A DNA stretch of 21,697 bases. It comes from Clostridia bacterium (GTDB lineage: Bacteria > Bacillota_A > Clostridia > Oscillospirales > CAG-272). The stretch covers positions 1 through 21,697 of the forward strand of contig JAFSUU010000086.1 in the NCBI GenBank assembly GCA_017445115.1. Reading direction: 5' to 3'. The translations under genes were made by a program, and so were the position numbers. The notes beneath the pieces were generated by a model that made no database searches, had not been told where the DNA came from, and was given only the letters and a program-made list of their open reading frames with translations. Positions 13,905 to 21,697 of this stretch are shown piece by piece (position 1 is the first letter of the stretch; each line of letters begins with the position of its first letter).

Positions 13905-15689
13905 ATGAAACTGATACCCGTACCGAAGAAAATAACGGAAAAGTCCGGCGCGCTTGACCTTTCGGGTCTCGACGTCGCCGTAAAATACCCATCTGACGGC
14001 AGACTTGCCGCAAGAGCGACGGATCTCAAGGAAGATCTTGAAGCGGCGACCGGAAAAGTCATACGTCTTTACGCCGCGCCGACGGCGCCCGAGGCAAAAG
14101 CAATATTTGTCGAGGACCTCGGAGGATGCTCCGAAGCGTACACGCTCGAAGTGACGAAAGGCGGCGTTCACATCACGGGCGACAGCGCCGCGGGCGCTTT
14201 CTACGGAATGCAAACGCTCCGTCAGATGATAAAAGAATACGGCGCATCTCTCCCGCTCTGCAAGATCGAAGACGAGCCGTCGTTCCCGGAGCGCGGATTC
14301 TATCACGATATAACCAGAGGCCGCGTTCCCACGCTCGAAAAGCTGAAACAGATCGCAAAGCAGTTGTCATTCTATAAGATCAACGAGCTTCAGCTCTACG
14401 TTGAGGACGCGTTCGCGTTTCGCGAATTCGACGGTATCGTGACCGCCGACGAGTGCCTCACCGCCGCCGAGATCACGGAACTCGACGATTTCTGCCACGC
14501 CCATTTCATAGAGCTCGTGCCGTCCCTTTCGACTTTCGGCCACCTCTACAGACTCCTGCAGAGCGACAAATACCGTCATCTTTGCGAATACGAGGACTGG
14601 CATCCGTGGCAGATCTACTGGCTTGAAAAAATGGCTCACCACACGATCGACGTCTCCAATCCCGAAAGCATCGAACTGATAAAGAGCCTTATAGACCAGT
14701 ACGTTCCCCTTTTCAGAAGCAATAAATTCAATATCTGCTGCGACGAGACGTTCGACCTCTGCCGCGGAAGGAATACCGGAAAAGACGAAGGGGAAGAGTA
14801 CTTCAAATTTGTCTCTAAGATAATCGCACACGTTAAATCTTACGGAAAAACCGTTCAGATGTGGGGCGACATCGTGCTGAATCATCCCGAGAAAATGAAT
14901 CTCCTTCCTCCCGACACGGTGATGCTCAACTGGAACTACGAAAAAGCTGCGAATGAAAAGAACGTCAAGACGTTTGCCGCGAGCGGTATGACTCAGGTCG
15001 TCTGCCCGGGAACGTCGTCGTGGAACAGATTCGTCGAGGAGATCGACCGCTCGTTCGGAAACATTTCAAGCCTTGCGAAATACGGCTTTGAAAACGGAGC
15101 GAAAGGTCTTATCAATACAAACTGGGGCGACTTCGGCAACATCTGCGCGTGGAGCTGCGAGATGTACGGAATGGTGATCGGCGCGGAACGCGCGTGGAAC
15201 CCCGTCGGCGAGATCGGAGAGGAATTCGAGCTTGCCGCGTCGAATCTGCTCTACGGAGTGCGCGACCGTAATATGGTCCGCCTCGTCTACGATCTCGGTC
15301 AGGCCGAGCGCAGCTGCGACTGGATGCTCTTCGTATACTGGTACAGCGCTAACACCAAAGAGGGAAGAAAGACGGAGCTTGAAGTCGACGTTGACCGCTG
15401 CCGCGCGAATATCACCCGCGCCGACGAGATCCTTTACGAGTTCATCGAAGCGGGCGACCCTGCCGATCCCGTATTCGTCGATCTGAAACTCGCCGCAAGA
15501 GCGGTAAAACTGATGAACAAAGTCCATCTTATGATAAAGGGTGAAGAAGATTTTCAGGACCGCGTCTCTCTCAAAGCGGAGTGGGCGGAATGGTTCCGCG
15601 AATACCGCATCGCATGGCTTCGCGATGACAAGCCCTCTCAGATAGAGCTTATCGGTGAATTCCTCGATTCAATAACAACGCTGTTTTGA
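13905..15689 (+). CDS. Glycoside hydrolase family 20-like beta-N-acetylhexosaminidase
   Basis: A 594-residue enzyme predicted to release terminal N-acetylhexosamine from glycans or muropeptides. An N-terminal GH20b-like alpha/beta domain (about 1-120, including GAFYGMQTLRQMI) leads into the catalytic barrel, which begins at FPERGFYHDITRGRVPTLEK (127-146). The catalytic Asp-Glu pair of GH20 is CCDETFDL (Asp280, Glu281), which fits substrate-assisted catalysis. Later barrel blocks include QMWGDI and GLINTNWGD. There is no signal peptide or membrane anchor, so it acts inside the cell on imported material. AAGGAG lies 6 bases before the ATG. It heads a three-gene operon, 23 bases before a nucleoside hydrolase-like gene. 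The substrate is uncertain because many cytosolic GH20 subgroups are uncharacterised. Confidence 0.85.
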   Translation: MKLIPVPKKITEKSGALDLSGLDVAVKYPSDGRLAARATDLKEDLEAATGKVIRLYAAPTAPEAKAIFVEDLGGCSEAYTLEVTKGGVHITGDSAAGAFYGMQTLRQMIKEYGASLPLCKIEDEPSFPERGFYHDITRGRVPTLEKLKQIAKQLSFYKINELQLYVEDAFAFREFDGIVTADECLTAAEITELDDFCHAHFIELVPSLSTFGHLYRLLQSDKYRHLCEYEDWHPWQIYWLEKMAHHTIDVSNPESIELIKSLIDQYVPLFRSNKFNICCDETFDLCRGRNTGKDEGEEYFKFVSKIIAHVKSYGKTVQMWGDIVLNHPEKMNLLPPDTVMLNWNYEKAANEKNVKTFAASGMTQVVCPGTSSWNRFVEEIDRSFGNISSLAKYGFENGAKGLINTNWGDFGNICAWSCEMYGMVIGAERAWNPVGEIGEEFELAASNLLYGVRDRNMVRLVYDLGQAERSCDWMLFVYWYSANTKEGRKTELEVDVDRCRANITRADEILYEFIEAGDPADPVFVDLKLAARAVKLMNKVHLMIKGEEDFQDRVSLKAEWAEWFREYRIAWLRDDKPSQIELIGEFLDSITTLF

Positions 15690-15712
15690 TAACGGCTCAG
15701 GAGATTATTAAT

Positions 15713-16657
15713 ATGGATCTTAATGCGATAATCGAAGATATCAGGTCGGACAGAGTCAAAAAGGTCATTCTCGACACGGACACCGACAACGAGGTGGACG
15801 ATCAGTTCGCCCTCGCCTACGCGATCGGCGCCGGACGCGTCGAGCTTCTCTCCGTCAACGCTGCGCCTTTCTCTCATCCCGAAAGGGATATCACCTTCAA
15901 AATGGGCGCAGACGCGAGTTACGTCGAAATAGGGCGTGTGCTCGAAGCGTACGGCGGCAAGATCCCTTATTTCAGGGGAGCGGAGACAACGATCGATCAG
16001 AACGGAGGCCTTCCGGTCGACAGTCCCGCCGCAAGAAACATCATCGACACCGCGATGGCGTCCGACGAGATCATCTACGTCCTCGGCATCGGCGCCGGCA
16101 CGAATATCGCGTCGGCGATAATGATGGAGCCCGCTATAAAAGAGAAGATCTGCGTGATCTGGCTTTGCGCGAACGAGCTGCACTGCGAGCACATATACGA
16201 ATACAACCTCGACCAAGACTTTGCCGCCGGAAAAGAAATTCTGAACAGCGGCGTTCCGTTCATCATGTGCCCCGCGTGGAACGTCACGGGCGTTCTGTGG
16301 GTAAATATGTGGACGATAAAAGAAAAGATCGCAGGGAAGAGCCCGCTTTGCGAGCTCCTGTGGCAGCTTATAAACCAGGTGTGGTACTGGGTCGGAAAAC
16401 CGCAGGGATACGGACGCACGCTTTGGGATATAGCGTCCGTCGCTATCCTCGAGGTCCCCGAATACGCTCACCTAAAGATCGTAAAAGCGCCGATCTTCAC
16501 CGACGAGCACAAATTCGCCTTTGACGATTCGCGCCACGACATAATTTATCTCGAAAAGCTCGACCGCGACGAGATCTACGAAAATCTGTGGGAGATCCTT
16601 CCCTCGATCGAGTGCACGGGCACGTACCGCGCAAGATGGACAGAACCGGAGAACTGA
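15713..16657 (+). CDS. Nucleoside hydrolase-like (IunH family) protein
   Basis: A 314-residue protein of the inosine-uridine preferring nucleoside hydrolase fold, which cleaves N-glycosidic bonds of nucleosides. The calcium-binding signature DTDTDNEVDD (21-30) is intact, and EYNLDQDFAAG matches the family's ribose-binding EFN..DPeAA block. The C-terminal motif usually HDP.A is LWDIASVA here: the Asp is kept, the His that normally helps leaving-group activation is not. The substrate may therefore differ from common nucleosides. The ATG is preceded by AGGAG with a 9-base gap; an in-frame TTG at 15686 overlaps the hexosaminidase stop but has no site. The location between a hexosaminidase and a membrane protein suggests a role in glycoside salvage (inference). 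Confidence 0.85.
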   Translation: MDLNAIIEDIRSDRVKKVILDTDTDNEVDDQFALAYAIGAGRVELLSVNAAPFSHPERDITFKMGADASYVEIGRVLEAYGGKIPYFRGAETTIDQNGGLPVDSPAARNIIDTAMASDEIIYVLGIGAGTNIASAIMMEPAIKEKICVIWLCANELHCEHIYEYNLDQDFAAGKEILNSGVPFIMCPAWNVTGVLWVNMWTIKEKIAGKSPLCELLWQLINQVWYWVGKPQGYGRTLWDIASVAILEVPEYAHLKIVKAPIFTDEHKFAFDDSRHDIIYLEKLDRDEIYENLWEILPSIECTGTYRARWTEPEN

Positions 16658-16660
16658 TAT

Positions 16661-16984
16661 ATGCTTGATGAACTGTATCTTTGGGGGACTGCGGTGATCG
16701 TCGGACTTCTCAGTCTGAAACTGATCCCCGCGAAAAAACTGCTTCCGGTAAACAGGCGGCTCCGCGGCCGCATCCCGGGCGTTGCCTTGATAATTCTTTA
16801 CGCCGTGATCTGGGCACTCTTCTTCGTCGGCGTTTATTTCCTCTGCCTCGCGCTCGGCGCGCCGGTCGTCGTAAGGAACGTGATCCTCGGCGTCATGATA
16901 GGGCTTGCAATAGGTCTCACCCCGATGATCGACGGAAGATATACGCAAGAAAAGCCGGACGGTGACGAAGACAAAAAAGAATAA
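16661..16984 (+). CDS. Small three-helix membrane protein, function unknown
   Basis: A 107-residue protein I do not recognise. Three hydrophobic segments are visible: about 5-23, 40-66 and 70-91. A basic stretch (RRLRGR, 32-37) separates the first two, and the C-terminus is acidic and Lys/Asp/Glu-rich. It starts 3 bases after the stop of the nucleoside hydrolase-like gene, with GGAG 9 bases upstream inside that gene, and ends just before a strong terminator. It therefore belongs to the hexosaminidase operon. It is too small to be a transporter alone. Confidence 0.75.
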   Translation: MLDELYLWGTAVIVGLLSLKLIPAKKLLPVNRRLRGRIPGVALIILYAVIWALFFVGVYFLCLALGAPVVVRNVILGVMIGLAIGLTPMIDGRYTQEKPDGDEDKKE

Positions 16985-16992
16985 ATTAACAA

Positions 16993-17029
16993 GGCCGGCG
17001 AGGATCTTTCCTCGCCGGTCCTGTTTTTT
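16993..17029 (+). terminator. Strong intrinsic terminator after the hexosaminidase operon
   Basis: A 12-bp stem (GGCCGGCGAGGA / TCCTCGCCGGTC, one G-U) with a TCTT loop, then CTG and six T. The U-tract overlaps the stop codon of the convergent topoisomerase gene. Confidence 0.9.
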
Positions 17030-19145
17030 AACTGAAATCAAACACCGCTTTGCCGTCTTCAAGTTTGAGAGCGGCAGAGAACTGCTTTCCGTTCTTCGAG
17101 ATAAATCCCTGGATCTTTGACGTCTTTCCGGTCTCGAGAAGCATCCGCATATTAGATACGGAGATATTTCTCTTGCAGATCGACGTTTTGACCTGGAATT
17201 TACACCCCTCTTTATAACCCGAACAACAGTAAGAATACCGCATGCGGATCACATCGCGCCCGCAAAGCGGGCATTTCCCGATGTAATCTCTGAAATTGCC
17301 TGTGTCGGAGTCGAGTTCGACCGGTTCGTCTTTCTTCTTGAACACTTCCGCGATCTCGGCTTTGGCGAGCGCCACGCTCTCGCCGACCGCCATCTCTCCG
17401 CGAAACACCTTTTTAAGCGCTTTTCCCATCTCGGCGGTCTTGTATTTGTCCATCGATATGCCCATTTGCTCAAGGCTCTCGATGAGGAACTCTCCGCCGG
17501 GAAGTATCGTATAAACGTCTTTATTGAGATTTATATAGGCGCTGTTCCTCGCGTTGTCGATGATACCGGTGCGCGTCGCCTCGGTCCCGAGTTCAAGCCC
17601 TTCGAACACGGCGCGGTATTCCTCGGCGTCGTCGGCGCCGACCGCGTCCTCATCCTCCGCTGCTTTTGCGGCGGCTTTTTCTTCCTTAAACGGATTCTTG
17701 AGGTAGTTGTTGAGCGTCTCAATGGTGTAGTGCTTCGGCGGCGTGGTCTCTTTTTCTGTCGGCTTGAAGTCGATATTGACCGCGTCTCCTTTTTTGAGCT
17801 GAGGAAGCACTTTGTCCTTCAAACTCGAATCGTCGTACTTCATCCAGCCGCGCTCGAGTATCACCGTTCCTTTCAGAAGGAAATCCTCGTATTCTCCGAC
17901 GGAAACTGTCATTTCCGTCTTGTCAGCGACGCAGTCCTCGGCGCAGAATACGGCGACGAAGCGGCGGAAAACCGTCGAATAGACCTTCTTTTCCTTTTCG
18001 GAAAGCTTATCCTTCGACGGGATCTTGTAAGTCGGCGTTATCGCCGAGTGGCTCTCTATCTTGGAGTCGTCGAATATCTGCTTCGAGTCCTTGAATCTGA
18101 CAGGATATCCGATCGCTTTGCAATTTTCAAGGATCGATCTTATCTTCCCCTTTTCGGCGGTCGCGAGATACTCCGAGTTCGTTCTCGGATAGGTGAGAAA
18201 TCCCTCTTCGTATAGCTTCTGGACTATCTCAAGGCTCTCCGCCATCGACATCTTATACTTTTTGCCGAGCACGTTCTGAAGTTTTGAAAGAGAGTACAAT
18301 TTGCCGGGAGGAATCGTCGTTTTGCGCCGTTTTACGTCGGTGACCGTCGCCCCCGCCGCATTGTATTTCTTACAAAGCGCGTCTGCGTCGGAGAACGAAT
18401 CCTTGTCGAATTTCGTCTTTGAGAGAAGCTCTACGGGAACTCCCGCCGTCTCCTCTTTTGAAAGCACCGCGAAATATTTTTCCGGCTCGAAATTTCGTAT
18501 CGCCATATCGCGGTCGTATATCGCCTTGACTATCGGAACGATGACGCGCCCGACGCGGAGCAGCGTTCCGGTCTTTATCGTCGCGTATCTCGTCAGATTT
18601 ACGCCGTAGAGCCAGTCGATGTACGTCCTCGAAAAGCCTTCGGCGGCGAGATTGTCGTACTCGCTCTCGTCTTTCATCTCGGCGAGCGCCTGCCTAACCG
18701 TTTCCGGCGTCTGGTCCGGAAGCCAGAGCCTCTTTTCGCTCTTTTTCGTCTGAAGCGCGTTCGAAACGCAAAGGCGGACTATTATCTCGCCCTCACGGTC
18801 CGCGTCTCCCGCGTTGACTATCGTATCGACGTCCTGTCTGTTGCAAAGGCTTTTTATAATATTGAACTGCTTCAGTATACCTGAGTCGGACTTCTTTGAT
18901 TTGTCGCGTCTGAGCTCGAAATCGAACTTTTCCGGGAAGCAGGGGAGGTTTTCCATCGTCCAGCGCGTCACGCCCTCGGGCGCCGGATTGTAATGTTCTA
19001 TATCCGCGAGAGAGAACAGATGGCCGAACGCCCACGAAACGATATAGCCTTCTCCTTCGTAATATCCGTCGCGCTTCGTCATTTTTCCGACGGCGGCGAC
19101 GATATTTCTCGCAAGACTCGGCTTTTCGGCGATTATCAGTACCAT
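17028..19145 (-). CDS. topB: DNA topoisomerase III (type IA)
   Basis: A 705-residue type IA topoisomerase that relaxes or decatenates DNA by single-strand passage in the cytoplasm. The TOPRIM domain shows IIAEKPSLA (4-12, Glu7) and NAGDADREGE (111-120, metal-binding Asp114, Asp116, Glu118). The active-site Tyr319 lies in EGFLTYPRTNSEYL. A zinc-ribbon-like segment (Cys625/628, then Cys642/643 and Cys648 region) ends the protein, as in TopB rather than TopA. Length fits TopB (about 650-720). GGAGGGAGG lies directly before the ATG, with a stable hairpin just upstream. It forms a single-gene unit with its own promoter. The gene is often carried by conjugative elements, but no other element genes are nearby, so this copy looks chromosomal. 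Confidence 0.93.
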   Translation of the reverse strand: MVLIIAEKPSLARNIVAAVGKMTKRDGYYEGEGYIVSWAFGHLFSLADIEHYNPAPEGVTRWTMENLPCFPEKFDFELRRDKSKKSDSGILKQFNIIKSLCNRQDVDTIVNAGDADREGEIIVRLCVSNALQTKKSEKRLWLPDQTPETVRQALAEMKDESEYDNLAAEGFSRTYIDWLYGVNLTRYATIKTGTLLRVGRVIVPIVKAIYDRDMAIRNFEPEKYFAVLSKEETAGVPVELLSKTKFDKDSFSDADALCKKYNAAGATVTDVKRRKTTIPPGKLYSLSKLQNVLGKKYKMSMAESLEIVQKLYEEGFLTYPRTNSEYLATAEKGKIRSILENCKAIGYPVRFKDSKQIFDDSKIESHSAITPTYKIPSKDKLSEKEKKVYSTVFRRFVAVFCAEDCVADKTEMTVSVGEYEDFLLKGTVILERGWMKYDDSSLKDKVLPQLKKGDAVNIDFKPTEKETTPPKHYTIETLNNYLKNPFKEEKAAAKAAEDEDAVGADDAEEYRAVFEGLELGTEATRTGIIDNARNSAYINLNKDVYTILPGGEFLIESLEQMGISMDKYKTAEMGKALKKVFRGEMAVGESVALAKAEIAEVFKKKDEPVELDSDTGNFRDYIGKCPLCGRDVIRMRYSYCCSGYKEGCKFQVKTSICKRNISVSNMRMLLETGKTSKIQGFISKNGKQFSAALKLEDGKAVFDFS

Positions 19146-19162
19146 ATCCTCCCTCCTTTCTG

Positions 19163-19179
19163 CGGCTGATTTTCAGCCG
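19163..19179 (-). promoter_or_regulatory. Hairpin in the topB leader
   Basis: CGGCTGA and TCAGCCG form a perfect 7-bp stem with a 3-base loop, ending about 10 bases before the ribosome binding site. It is not followed by a U-tract, so it is not a terminator. It could protect the 5' end of the mRNA or bind a regulator. Confidence 0.45.
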
Positions 19180-19187
19180 TCTTTCCT

Positions 19188-19216
19188 ATTGTACTACAAA
19201 ACGTCCGAATTAACAA
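19188..19216 (-). promoter_or_regulatory. Sigma-A promoter of topB
   Basis: TTGTTA (19211-19216) and TACAAT (19188-19193) with a 17-base spacer on the minus strand. Confidence 0.65.
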
Positions 19217-19252
19217 GTAGAAATTTTTGAAGTCGCGTTTTTATTTTCGCGC

Positions 19253-19281
19253 AAAAACGGAGCGGTAGTAAAACCGCTCCG
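19253..19281 (-). terminator. Intrinsic terminator after the carboxypeptidase gene
   Basis: On the minus strand CGGAGCGGT and ACCGCTCCG form a 9-bp perfect stem with a TTTACT loop, followed by five T, six bases past the stop codon. Confidence 0.9.
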
Positions 19282-19287
19282 CTTCTT

Positions 19288-20691
19288 TTATCTTTGAGAC
19301 TTCGATACGTACTCTCCCTCGTACTGTACTCCGAGATAATTTCTGTATACGTGTATGGTGTCAAACACGGGCTTCCACTTCGTCTCGCCTCCGCCGCAGA
19401 CGAAAATGTAGACTTTTCCGGTCTCCACGACCTTCGCCGCGGTCACAAGGCAGTTTCCCGCTTCCGGAGTGTAGCCGGTTTTTCCCCCGATGATCTGTAT
19501 TTTTCCGTCAAATTCTTCGGAACCGTCCATCCTCTCGAAAAGGAGCGTGTGATGAAGCTCTATTCCGTCGGGATGAGCGTTCGTCTTCGACGTGACGTAC
19601 TCCGCTGCGCCGAGCGCCGCTGCGACGTCCGGATCGTCCATCGCGGCTTCCATTATTATCGCCATATCGTGGCAGGTGGAGTAGTGGTCGTCCGCGTGAA
19701 GTCCGCTTGAATTTGAAAAATGTGTACCGGTAAGTCCCAGCTCGGCGCATTTTTCATTCATCACCTGCGCGAAAGCGGTCTCCGTACCGGAAGTGTATTC
19801 CGCGAGTCCCCTTGTCCCGTCGGCTCCCGACGGCAGGATCGATCCGTAAAGAAGGTCCTTTATCGTCAATTCCTCACCGGAATAAAATCCCGCGACAGTC
19901 GCGTTCGCGTTGTAAGCATCCATTACGATATCGTACGTCATCATAAAAGTATTATTGAGATCGGAGCATTTTTCTATTGCCGCGAGCGCGGTCATGACCT
20001 TAGTCATCGACGCGGGATACATCCTGTCGTCTCCGCCTTTTTCGGCGATGACCGTTCTGTTTTCAAGGTCTATGAGTATCGCGTGTTCGCACTCGATCTC
20101 GTTTCCGAGCTGTACAGTCGATTCGGTTCGCTTGCAGTAGGAATACTTTGCAGGGACCTCAGGCTCCGGTTCTGTCTCCGCTTCCGTTTCGGTCTCGGTG
20201 ACTTCCTCGGTATCGGTCTCGACGGGCACGGTTGACGACGCGTTTTTCGGTATCACGATCAGCAGAATGATCGCGATGGCCGCTATCGCAAGAAGGATAA
20301 GTACAAGCGAGGCGTGGCTTTTCTTCTTCTCCGGCGTCGCTTCGCGTGTTCTGATCCCGGACCTTGACGGATATCTGCTTCCGAACGGTTCGGGCGTCCT
20401 TCTCGCGCCGTACATTCCCGCCGGGGGTACGTTTCCGCTCCTCTCCGGGCGGCGCGGAGCCTGTCTCTCTCTTTCCGCCGTGGCGACGGCGCCGCTCTGC
20501 CGGCGCGGCGGGTACTGTCCGCCCCGGGGCGACGCGCTTTCTCCGCGCTGCTGTGCCTGACGGGGCGCAGGATTCTGTCTCTGCGCTGAGTTCTGCCTCG
20601 GCGGCGCATCGGCGGGACGGCGCGGCGGTCTTTTATCCGGGAATACCCAGCCGTCGTTATCTGTATTTCTGTTGTCGTTTCTATCGCTCAT
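19288..20691 (-). CDS. Membrane-anchored D-alanyl-D-alanine carboxypeptidase (peptidase S11)
   Basis: A 467-residue penicillin-binding protein that trims the terminal D-Ala of peptidoglycan stem peptides. It has a cytoplasmic head (1-126) rich in Pro, Arg, Gln and Gly, one transmembrane helix (about 128-147), an extracytoplasmic acidic Thr/Glu/Pro linker (about 155-180) and the catalytic domain. The S-x-x-K motif is SMTK (228-231); KTG is at 404-406 (GGKTGYTPEAG). The second motif, usually S-x-N, reads SGAD (288-291), so the Asn is not in its usual place. An N-terminal signal anchor after a long basic head is unusual for this family, which more often has a cleaved signal peptide and a C-terminal amphipathic helix. 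GGAG is 6 bases before the ATG. Confidence 0.9.
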   Translation of the reverse strand: MSDRNDNRNTDNDGWVFPDKRPPRRPADAPPRQNSAQRQNPAPRQAQQRGESASPRGGQYPPRRQSGAVATAERERQAPRRPERSGNVPPAGMYGARRTPEPFGSRYPSRSGIRTREATPEKKKSHASLVLILLAIAAIAIILLIVIPKNASSTVPVETDTEEVTETETEAETEPEPEVPAKYSYCKRTESTVQLGNEIECEHAILIDLENRTVIAEKGGDDRMYPASMTKVMTALAAIEKCSDLNNTFMMTYDIVMDAYNANATVAGFYSGEELTIKDLLYGSILPSGADGTRGLAEYTSGTETAFAQVMNEKCAELGLTGTHFSNSSGLHADDHYSTCHDMAIIMEAAMDDPDVAAALGAAEYVTSKTNAHPDGIELHHTLLFERMDGSEEFDGKIQIIGGKTGYTPEAGNCLVTAAKVVETGKVYIFVCGGGETKWKPVFDTIHVYRNYLGVQYEGEYVSKSQR

Positions 20692-20726
20692 TTTTGTCTC
20701 CGAAAACGCCGGAATTGTTTAGATAC

Positions 20727-20755
20727 ATTTTATCAAAAAACAGTGTCCGTGTCAC
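20727..20755 (-). promoter_or_regulatory. Sigma-A promoter of the carboxypeptidase gene
   Basis: GTGACA (20750-20755) and TAAAAT (20727-20732) with a 17-base spacer on the minus strand, about 36 bases before the ATG. Confidence 0.6.
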
Positions 20756-20875
20756 CATTTTCGGACTCAAAAATACCCCTTTTTGCTTGAATTTCACGAT
20801 TTGCACAAAATTCGACGCGCTTTTTGTGCAAGAGAACGGCGAACAGCGTTATAAAAAATTCGAAAAAGTATGGAA

Positions 20876-20904
20876 TTTATAATATTTTTGTGATAAGATA
20901 TAAT
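20876..20904 (+). promoter_or_regulatory. Probable promoter of asnS
   Basis: TATAAT (20899-20904) is perfect; the -35 at a 17-base spacer is a weak TTTATA (20876-20881). The region is very AT-rich, so the -10 is the stronger part of the call. The transcript would start near 20911, leaving a leader of about 30 bases with no T-box or other riboswitch. Confidence 0.5.
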
Positions 20905-20942
20905 AAATATTTTTTGTTTTGATCAATTTATGAGGTATCGAT

Positions 20943-21697
20943 ATGGAACTCACATCGTTAAGAGAGCTTTACAGAGAAAAAGAAAAGTTTGCCGACAAGA
21001 CAGTAAGAGTCGGCGGCTGGGTGAGGAGCATCAGAGCGTCAAAGACGTTCGGTTTCATTATGCTCTCCGACGGTTCGTTTTTCGAACCGCTTCAGATCGT
21101 ATATTCCGACGCGCTCGACAATTTCGAAGAGATATCTAAATACAACGTCGGCACGGCGCTCATCGTCGAAGGAACTCTCGTTCTGACTCCCGAGGCAAAA
21201 CAGCCGTTTGAGATCCAGGCGTCGAGCGTCGTCCTCGAAGGTCCGTCGACGCCCGATTATCCGCTCCAGAAGAAGCGCCACTCGCCGGAATTCCTCCGCA
21301 CTATCGCTCACCTTCGTCCGAGGACGAACCTCTTCCAGGCGGCGTTCCGCGTCCGTTCTCTCGCGGCTTACGCGATCCACAAGTTCTTCCAGGAGAGGAA
21401 TTTCGTCTACGTCCACACGCCTCTGATCACCTCGAGCGACGCCGAGGGCGCGGGCGCGATGTTCCGCGTTACGACGCTCGAACTCGCCGACGTACCGAAG
21501 ACTGAAGACGGAGCGGTCGACTTTTCGAAGGACTTTTTCGGAAAGAGCGCACTCCTCACGGTCTCCGGACAGCTCAACGGCGAAACTTTCGCCATGGCGT
21601 TCAAAAATATTTACACGTTCGGACCGACTTTCCGCGCCGAGAATTCCAACACGACGCGTCACGCGGCTGAGTTCTGGATGATCGAGCCGGAGATCGC
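20943..21697 (+). CDS. asnS: Asparaginyl-tRNA synthetase (partial, cut by window edge)
   Basis: The first 251 residues of a class IIb aminoacyl-tRNA synthetase; about 210 more would be expected beyond the edge. An N-terminal OB-fold anticodon-binding domain (about 18-105, beginning [12 protein letters not shown]) is followed by the catalytic domain with motif 1 ([14 protein letters not shown]) and the start of motif 2 ([16 protein letters not shown], then [10 protein letters not shown]). The Asn/Thr after FRAEN and FWMIEPE distinguish AsnRS from AspRS. The ATG is preceded by GAGG with a 7-base gap. The reading frame is open to the end of the window. It is divergent from the carboxypeptidase gene across 251 bases. 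Confidence 0.94.
   Translation, partial: MELTSLRELYREKEKFADKTVRVGGWVRSIRASKTFGFIMLSDGSFFEPLQIVYSDALDNFEEISKYNVGTALIVEGTLVLTPEAKQPFEIQASSVVLEGPSTPDYPLQKKRHSPEFLRTIAHLRPRTNLFQAAFRVRSLAAYAIHKFFQERNFVYVHTPLITSSDAEGAGAMFRVTTLELADVPKTEDGAVDFSKDFFGKSALLTVSGQLNGETFAMAFKNIYTFGPTFRAENSNTTRHAAEFWMIEPEI

Noticed and set aside
15686..15712. TTG start for the nucleoside hydrolase overlapping the hexosaminidase stop
   Set aside because: No ribosome binding site precedes it, while AGGAG lies at the right distance before the ATG at 15713.
15638..16471. 277-codon minus-strand open frame opposite the nucleoside hydrolase-like gene
   Set aside because: The plus strand encodes a protein with the DTDTDNEVDD signature; the antisense frame shows no family features.
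17028..19145. topB as a sign of an integrated conjugative element
   Set aside because: No relaxase, type IV secretion, integrase or attachment-site repeats are seen; flanking genes are housekeeping.

Overview
The window looks like chromosomal DNA from an unclassified member of the Clostridia (Bacillota), most likely a gut anaerobe. This rests on strong GGAGG-type ribosome binding sites, near-consensus sigma-A promoters (TTGACA/TATAAT, spacers of 16-17), occasional TTG starts, an ECF-type thiamine importer under a TPP riboswitch, a SecG with a Thr/Glu/Asp-rich tail, and a membrane-anchored D-Ala-D-Ala carboxypeptidase. Base composition is near balanced inside genes and AT-rich between them. 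The genus cannot be named from sequence alone. There are no rRNA or tRNA genes, insertion sequences or CRISPR arrays, and no gene-free stretch exceeds 300 bases.

Left end (1-5145, minus strand): a three-gene operon read right to left. It encodes a TerB-N/TerB-C domain protein, a P-loop ATPase of the BrxC/BrxD (DUF2791) type, and an Lhr/BrxHI-like superfamily II helicase. The first two genes overlap by four bases and the third follows after 35 bases, all from one sigma-A promoter at 5181-5209. The ATPase and helicase resemble the brxD-brxHI pair of type 2 BREX, but no BREX methylase (PglX) or phosphatase (PglZ) is in view and a TerB-domain protein stands in front. This is the best candidate for an unusual system: a predicted DNA-processing or anti-phage cassette. 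The window begins with 17 consecutive C bases just after the helicase stop, so further members to the left cannot be excluded.

Middle (5378-12605): a Na+/phosphate cotransporter with a C-terminal PhoU domain; a convergent pair of a variant RpiB/LacAB sugar-phosphate isomerase and an alpha/beta hydrolase; secG followed by a HAD phosphatase; a Gfo/Idh/MocA oxidoreductase with a dyad at its transcription start; and a thiamine salvage operon (thiT, thiamine pyrophosphokinase) behind a TPP riboswitch and terminator.

Right part (12834-21697): a four-zinc-ribbon protein with tandem EAPVE repeats; a plus-strand operon of a GH20-type hexosaminidase, a nucleoside hydrolase-like protein and a small membrane protein; topoisomerase III; a D-Ala-D-Ala carboxypeptidase with a long Pro/Arg-rich cytoplasmic head; and, cut by the window edge, asparaginyl-tRNA synthetase. 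Most transcription units have a recognisable promoter, and several end in intrinsic terminators. Several starts were moved inward from the longest reading frame because a ribosome binding site, or the gene's own promoter, rules out the longer form.
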